A DNA stretch of 64,000 bases. Source: Thiocystis violascens. GTDB taxonomy: Bacteria; Pseudomonadota; Gammaproteobacteria; Chromatiales; Chromatiaceae. Below the pieces are notes generated by a model. The model did no database searches and had not been told where the DNA came from. It saw only the letters and a program-made list of their open reading frames with translations. The stretch lies in assembly GCA_020721065.1 (NCBI GenBank), contig DYNM01000009.1, positions 40,796 through 104,795 of the forward strand, in the 5' to 3' direction. The translations under genes were made by a program, and so were the position numbers. Of this stretch, positions 60,990-64,000 are shown in pieces (positions within the stretch are counted from its first letter, which is position 1; every line of letters begins with the position of its first letter).

Positions 60990-62225
60990 ATGTCTTCCAT
61001 TCGCCACACTGCGCCACTTGCGTTTTCAATTAGCGCCGATAACCAATTACTGATCGGTGGTTTAACGGCAACGCGATTGGCAGCGCGAATTGGACGCACA
61101 CCTTGTTATGCCTATGATCGCGCTCTCATCACCGCCCGCATTGCTGAATTGCGCACCGTCTTACCGCCTGCAATTCATCTCCATTATGCAATCAAAGCTA
61201 ATCCAATGCCGGCAGTGGTGCAGCATTTAGCAGGATTAGTTGATGGCTTTGATGTGGCATCCGGTGGTGAATTAAAAACGGTATTGGATACGCCAATGCC
61301 GCCTGCGCACATGAGCTTTGCGGGACCTGCAAAAAGTGCCAATGAATTACAGCAAGCAGTGGCAGCAGGAATTGTCATCAATGTGGAATCGGAGCGCGAG
61401 CTGCGAGCGATAACGGCAATTGGTGCGGCGCTCGGTATTCAGCCGCAGGTCGCGTTGCGGGTGAATCCTGATTTTGAATTGAAAGCGTCGGGCATGAAGA
61501 TGGGCGGCGGCGCAAAACCGTTTGGCATTGACGCTGAACGGGTGCCAGCAGTGTTGCACGAATTGCGGACGCTTGATCTGCAATTCATTGGTTTTCATAT
61601 CTTTTCTGGCTCACAAAACCTCCGCGCTGAGGCGATCAGCGAAGCGCAGGAAAAAACACTGGCGCTGGCGGTGCGGCTGGCGCAACACGCGCCAACGCCG
61701 GTGCGGTTGCTCAACCTCGGCGGCGGTTTTGGCATTCCTTATTTTCCCGGCGATCTGCCGTTGGACGTGGCGCAAGTGGGCGAGCGACTGGCGGAATTGC
61801 TGCCTGCAGCGCAGCGCGATCTGCCGTTGGCGGAGTTTGTGATCGAATTGGGGCGCTTTATTGTGGGTGCGGCTGGCGTCTATTTATGTCGCGTGGTGGA
61901 GCGCAAACTCTCGCGGGGACAGCTATTTTTAATCACTGACGGCGGGCTGCATCAGCATCTTGCCGCGTCTGGCAATTTTGGGCAGGTGCTCCGCAAAAAT
62001 TATCCGGTCATCGTCGCCAATCGTGTTCATCCCGCCACTGAGCCAGAATTAGCATCCGTCGTCGGGCCGCTGTGTACGCCGTTGGACGTGCTCGCCGATA
62101 AAATGCCGCTCGGACACGCGCAAAAAGGTGATTTCATTGCTGTTTTACAATCTGGTGCGTATGGTTTAACTGCCAGCCCAACTGCCTTTTTAGGACATCC
62201 ACCCGCTATTGAAGTATTGGTTTAA
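60990..62225 (+). CDS. PLP-dependent decarboxylase, exosortase A system-associated (LysA-like)
   Basis: 411 residues, fold type III (alanine racemase-like barrel plus beta domain). Schiff-base K69 is in HYAIKANPMPAVV; glycine loop 'LNLGGGFGIPYFPGD'; 'FHIFSGSQNL'; 'ITDGGLHQHLAASGN'. Related to diaminopimelate/ornithine decarboxylase; the PYFPGD and HQHLAASGNFGQV stretches mark the group that accompanies exosortase A loci. Substrate unknown. Not assigned as true lysA because the pair partner is present. Confidence 0.85.
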   Translation: MSSIRHTAPLAFSISADNQLLIGGLTATRLAARIGRTPCYAYDRALITARIAELRTVLPPAIHLHYAIKANPMPAVVQHLAGLVDGFDVASGGELKTVLDTPMPPAHMSFAGPAKSANELQQAVAAGIVINVESERELRAITAIGAALGIQPQVALRVNPDFELKASGMKMGGGAKPFGIDAERVPAVLHELRTLDLQFIGFHIFSGSQNLRAEAISEAQEKTLALAVRLAQHAPTPVRLLNLGGGFGIPYFPGDLPLDVAQVGERLAELLPAAQRDLPLAEFVIELGRFIVGAAGVYLCRVVERKLSRGQLFLITDGGLHQHLAASGNFGQVLRKNYPVIVANRVHPATEPELASVVGPLCTPLDVLADKMPLGHAQKGDFIAVLQSGAYGLTASPTAFLGHPPAIEVLV

Positions 62226-63970
62226 TTGTCGCCTCGCGCCAGATTCAATGCCAATAACCGCTGTAACATTTCAGTTTCTGTCAATTCAGTTGACCAACCA
62301 TAAGCAGCCGCCACCGCTTGATCTAAATGTGCGTGCGCATCAATTAACCACGTCGGTTTTTTGTTATACAAATTGGTCAACGTGCGCGTTTTTAATTGCG
62401 CGGCGAATTCCGGTTTTGCAACAATTCGTTCTGGATAACCGGGCACCACTTCCGGCACGCGCTCAATCCACTCTGGCGGATTCAACCAATTTTCCCGCAA
62501 TTGATTTAATTTGCAAGCCGCTTCTGCAATTGCAATCGCGTGAGCTTGATATTCCGTTTTCACACTGGGAATGATTGCGCCGCTCTCAAGTTGAATCGTT
62601 GCGCCATTGGTATCCGCTGGCGTTAATCCAATTGGAAATGGAAAAGTTTCAAACGTAGTCGTTGGCGTATAACGCGGCGTTGCGCCCAAACTGGTGCCCA
62701 TTCGCAATGCCCATAATTCATGGAAACGAGAATGTAAAATGCCAAAATTTGTATCATCAGCGCGAGCAATCATAAAAGTGGCGCTATCGGGATAAACCAA
62801 GGCGTTAAACCAAACAAATAAACGATATTTAGCGACTCTTGGCGTACAGATATAACGCGGCAATTTAGCAAGTGCAGTGCGTAATTCTTCACCAGAGCGA
62901 CGATGAAGCCACCATTGATCGCTTGTTCTTTCTTCACGGTTTTGTTGTCGTGTTGCTTTAACATGTTTCACCACATATTCAAAAGGCGCTTCATATAATG
63001 CGGCTTCAGATGCTTGCCTATTCAAACCAAAATCAATGAGCCAAGTATCTGAATAACGCTGCGCAATATCCATCCCATTTGCCCAAGGTCGAATCACGTC
63101 ACTATTGGCGCGACCGTTTGGATTAGGCAAGCGCAGCCATTCCCGCGCTAAATGACCTGAGATATTAAAAGAACCACCTTTTTCTGAACCACGCACGGTT
63201 ACTCCGCAGTTCTCTTTAAGTATTTTTGCTTGCGTGATGTCAGTTGTTTTACCATTAGCGACGCGCTGTCCTCCAGTCAAATCTGCATAAATTGCTGGCA
63301 CAGGTTCGCCATTCAATACTGGCTTTAATGTCGTATTCCCAAAGCAAATCAAACTGACTCGCACCGCTGCACCGCTGTTAATCCAAGGCTCATCTGACCA
63401 CGCATTAAAAATCGTCGTCGTCTCACAAATACGCTCTAACACTTTACGATTGACGCCACCGCGAATTGAATTCGTTGTCACTAAACCGGCAGCTTGCGCT
63501 TTGCCGTTTTCAATCTGCGCCCGTGCTTTTTCAAACCAATAAGTGACTAAATCGGCACCCGCTGGAACGCGCTCGGCATAAATCGTTTTCAGTGCGGTGA
63601 AATACTCATCACCCAAGACGCTGCGCTTTTTATTGCCACCTAAAAACGGCGGATTGCCAATAATCACATCAACGGTTGGCCACTCCGCCTCGCCATTGTC
63701 ATGCAAAATTGCGTCGCGGTGAGCGATGTTGTTAATGGGTTTTAAAATGGGATCATTTGCTAAAGAAAAGCCGTGTTGAATCATCCATTGCAATTCACCA
63801 ATCCACACTGTCACCCGCGCTAATTCAGCGGCATACGCATTGGTTTCAATCCCCAATACATTCTCCGGCCCAACTGCTGGAAAACTGCGCTGAAAATTCA
63901 ACCGCTCGGCTTCTAAAATGATTTCGTGTTCTAAATCTTTTAAGCCTTTAGGAGTTACGCAGTTGACCAA
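62222..63970 (-). CDS. MmeI-like (type IIG/IIL) restriction-modification methyltransferase, C-terminal part, motif I lost
   Basis: 582 residues from a TTG at 63970; the frame stays open to the window edge. Catalytic motif IV NPPF is at 106-109 (IIGNPPFLGGNKKRSVLG), with 'LGIETNAYAAELARVTVWIGELQW' before it and a target-recognition region after ('LHSRFHELWALRMGTSLGATPRYTPTTTFETFPFP'). The family normally has DPACGSGNFL just before 'LKDLEHEI'. Here the preceding codons (RWIDYILKLFLVNCVTPKG) bear no such motif, so the gene is disrupted, probably by a junction near 63950. Ends overlap the decarboxylase gene by four bases. Confidence 0.75.
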   Translation of the reverse strand: MVNCVTPKGLKDLEHEIILEAERLNFQRSFPAVGPENVLGIETNAYAAELARVTVWIGELQWMIQHGFSLANDPILKPINNIAHRDAILHDNGEAEWPTVDVIIGNPPFLGGNKKRSVLGDEYFTALKTIYAERVPAGADLVTYWFEKARAQIENGKAQAAGLVTTNSIRGGVNRKVLERICETTTIFNAWSDEPWINSGAAVRVSLICFGNTTLKPVLNGEPVPAIYADLTGGQRVANGKTTDITQAKILKENCGVTVRGSEKGGSFNISGHLAREWLRLPNPNGRANSDVIRPWANGMDIAQRYSDTWLIDFGLNRQASEAALYEAPFEYVVKHVKATRQQNREERTSDQWWLHRRSGEELRTALAKLPRYICTPRVAKYRLFVWFNALVYPDSATFMIARADDTNFGILHSRFHELWALRMGTSLGATPRYTPTTTFETFPFPIGLTPADTNGATIQLESGAIIPSVKTEYQAHAIAIAEAACKLNQLRENWLNPPEWIERVPEVVPGYPERIVAKPEFAAQLKTRTLTNLYNKKPTWLIDAHAHLDQAVAAAYGWSTELTETEMLQRLLALNLARGDN

Positions 63971-64000
63971 AAATAGCTTTAGAATATAGTCGATCCACCG

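Noticed and set aside
60990..62225. Diaminopimelate decarboxylase (lysA)
   Set aside because: Barrel and PLP lysine fit, but the HQHLAASGN stretch and the exosortase-associated ligase nearby indicate the exosortase-associated decarboxylase group instead.

Overview
The window is chromosomal DNA from a gammaproteobacterium, most likely related to the purple/colourless sulfur bacteria (Chromatiales/Thiotrichales-type). This is an inference from gene content: a class III PHA synthase (phaE-phaC) divergent from phaA-phaR-phaP-phaB, as in Allochromatium vinosum; a Pil-Chp type chemosensory operon; purF-metZ; an OprI/Lpp-type lipoprotein; and an exosortase-A-associated ligase/decarboxylase pair. Genes are dense, on both strands, often with 4-nt ATGA overlaps. 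No tRNA, rRNA or CRISPR array was seen. No intact transposase was seen.

Layout. 1-18.3 kb is mostly housekeeping: a methyltransferase tail, an AhpD-like protein, a REPIN-like element, a TumE/TumA-like toxin-antitoxin pair coupled to metZ, purF, a periplasmic-sensor diguanylate cyclase, a three-domain LplT-PlsC-AMP-ligase fusion, an SppA-like protease, a UbiC-like lyase, an Lpp-like lipoprotein convergent with an L,D-transpeptidase, an NDUFA9-like protein, an HPF-like protein, and citrate synthase coupled to a DRE-TIM aldolase.

18.5-26.1 kb is the standout region. A compact minus-strand Pil-Chp operon (PilG-like regulator, PilH, CheW/PilI, a PilJ-like receptor with a very short periplasmic part, ChpA hybrid kinase) ends in a 4-nt overlap with a microbial rhodopsin. 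The rhodopsin keeps the retinal lysine (K232), the secondary counterion (D228), the helix-B histidine (H55) and the helix-C arginine (R87). It has Tyr and Met where proton pumps carry the acceptor and donor carboxylates. That suggests a light sensor feeding a twitching-motility kinase.

26.6-33.4 kb holds an isochorismatase-like hydrolase and the PHA cluster, with three copies of TGTTGC-N3-GCACAA that look like PhaR operators. 33.4-46.9 kb carries a Skp-like protein, a second diguanylate cyclase, gcvT-gcvH, queG, DUF3334, a nucleotidase, Sel1, IMPase, manC/algA, ChaN-PDZ, trhP and a GH13 enzyme. 47-56.5 kb has GlgA with a 75-bp tandem-repeat extension, an Hsp70/DUF2760 pair, small secreted proteins, hpt, ComFB and an HDOD protein. 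56.7-64 kb has motAB, the exosortase-associated pair around an M48 protease, and a damaged MmeI-like methyltransferase at the edge.

Themes: two diguanylate cyclases, ComFB, HDOD, Pil-Chp and MotAB point to surface/motility decisions; PHA and glycogen genes point to carbon storage. Two minus-strand small-RNA-like loci with CCTCC motifs and a dispersed GTTGTCA heptamer repeat, one array of which lies inside chpA, are further unexplained structure.
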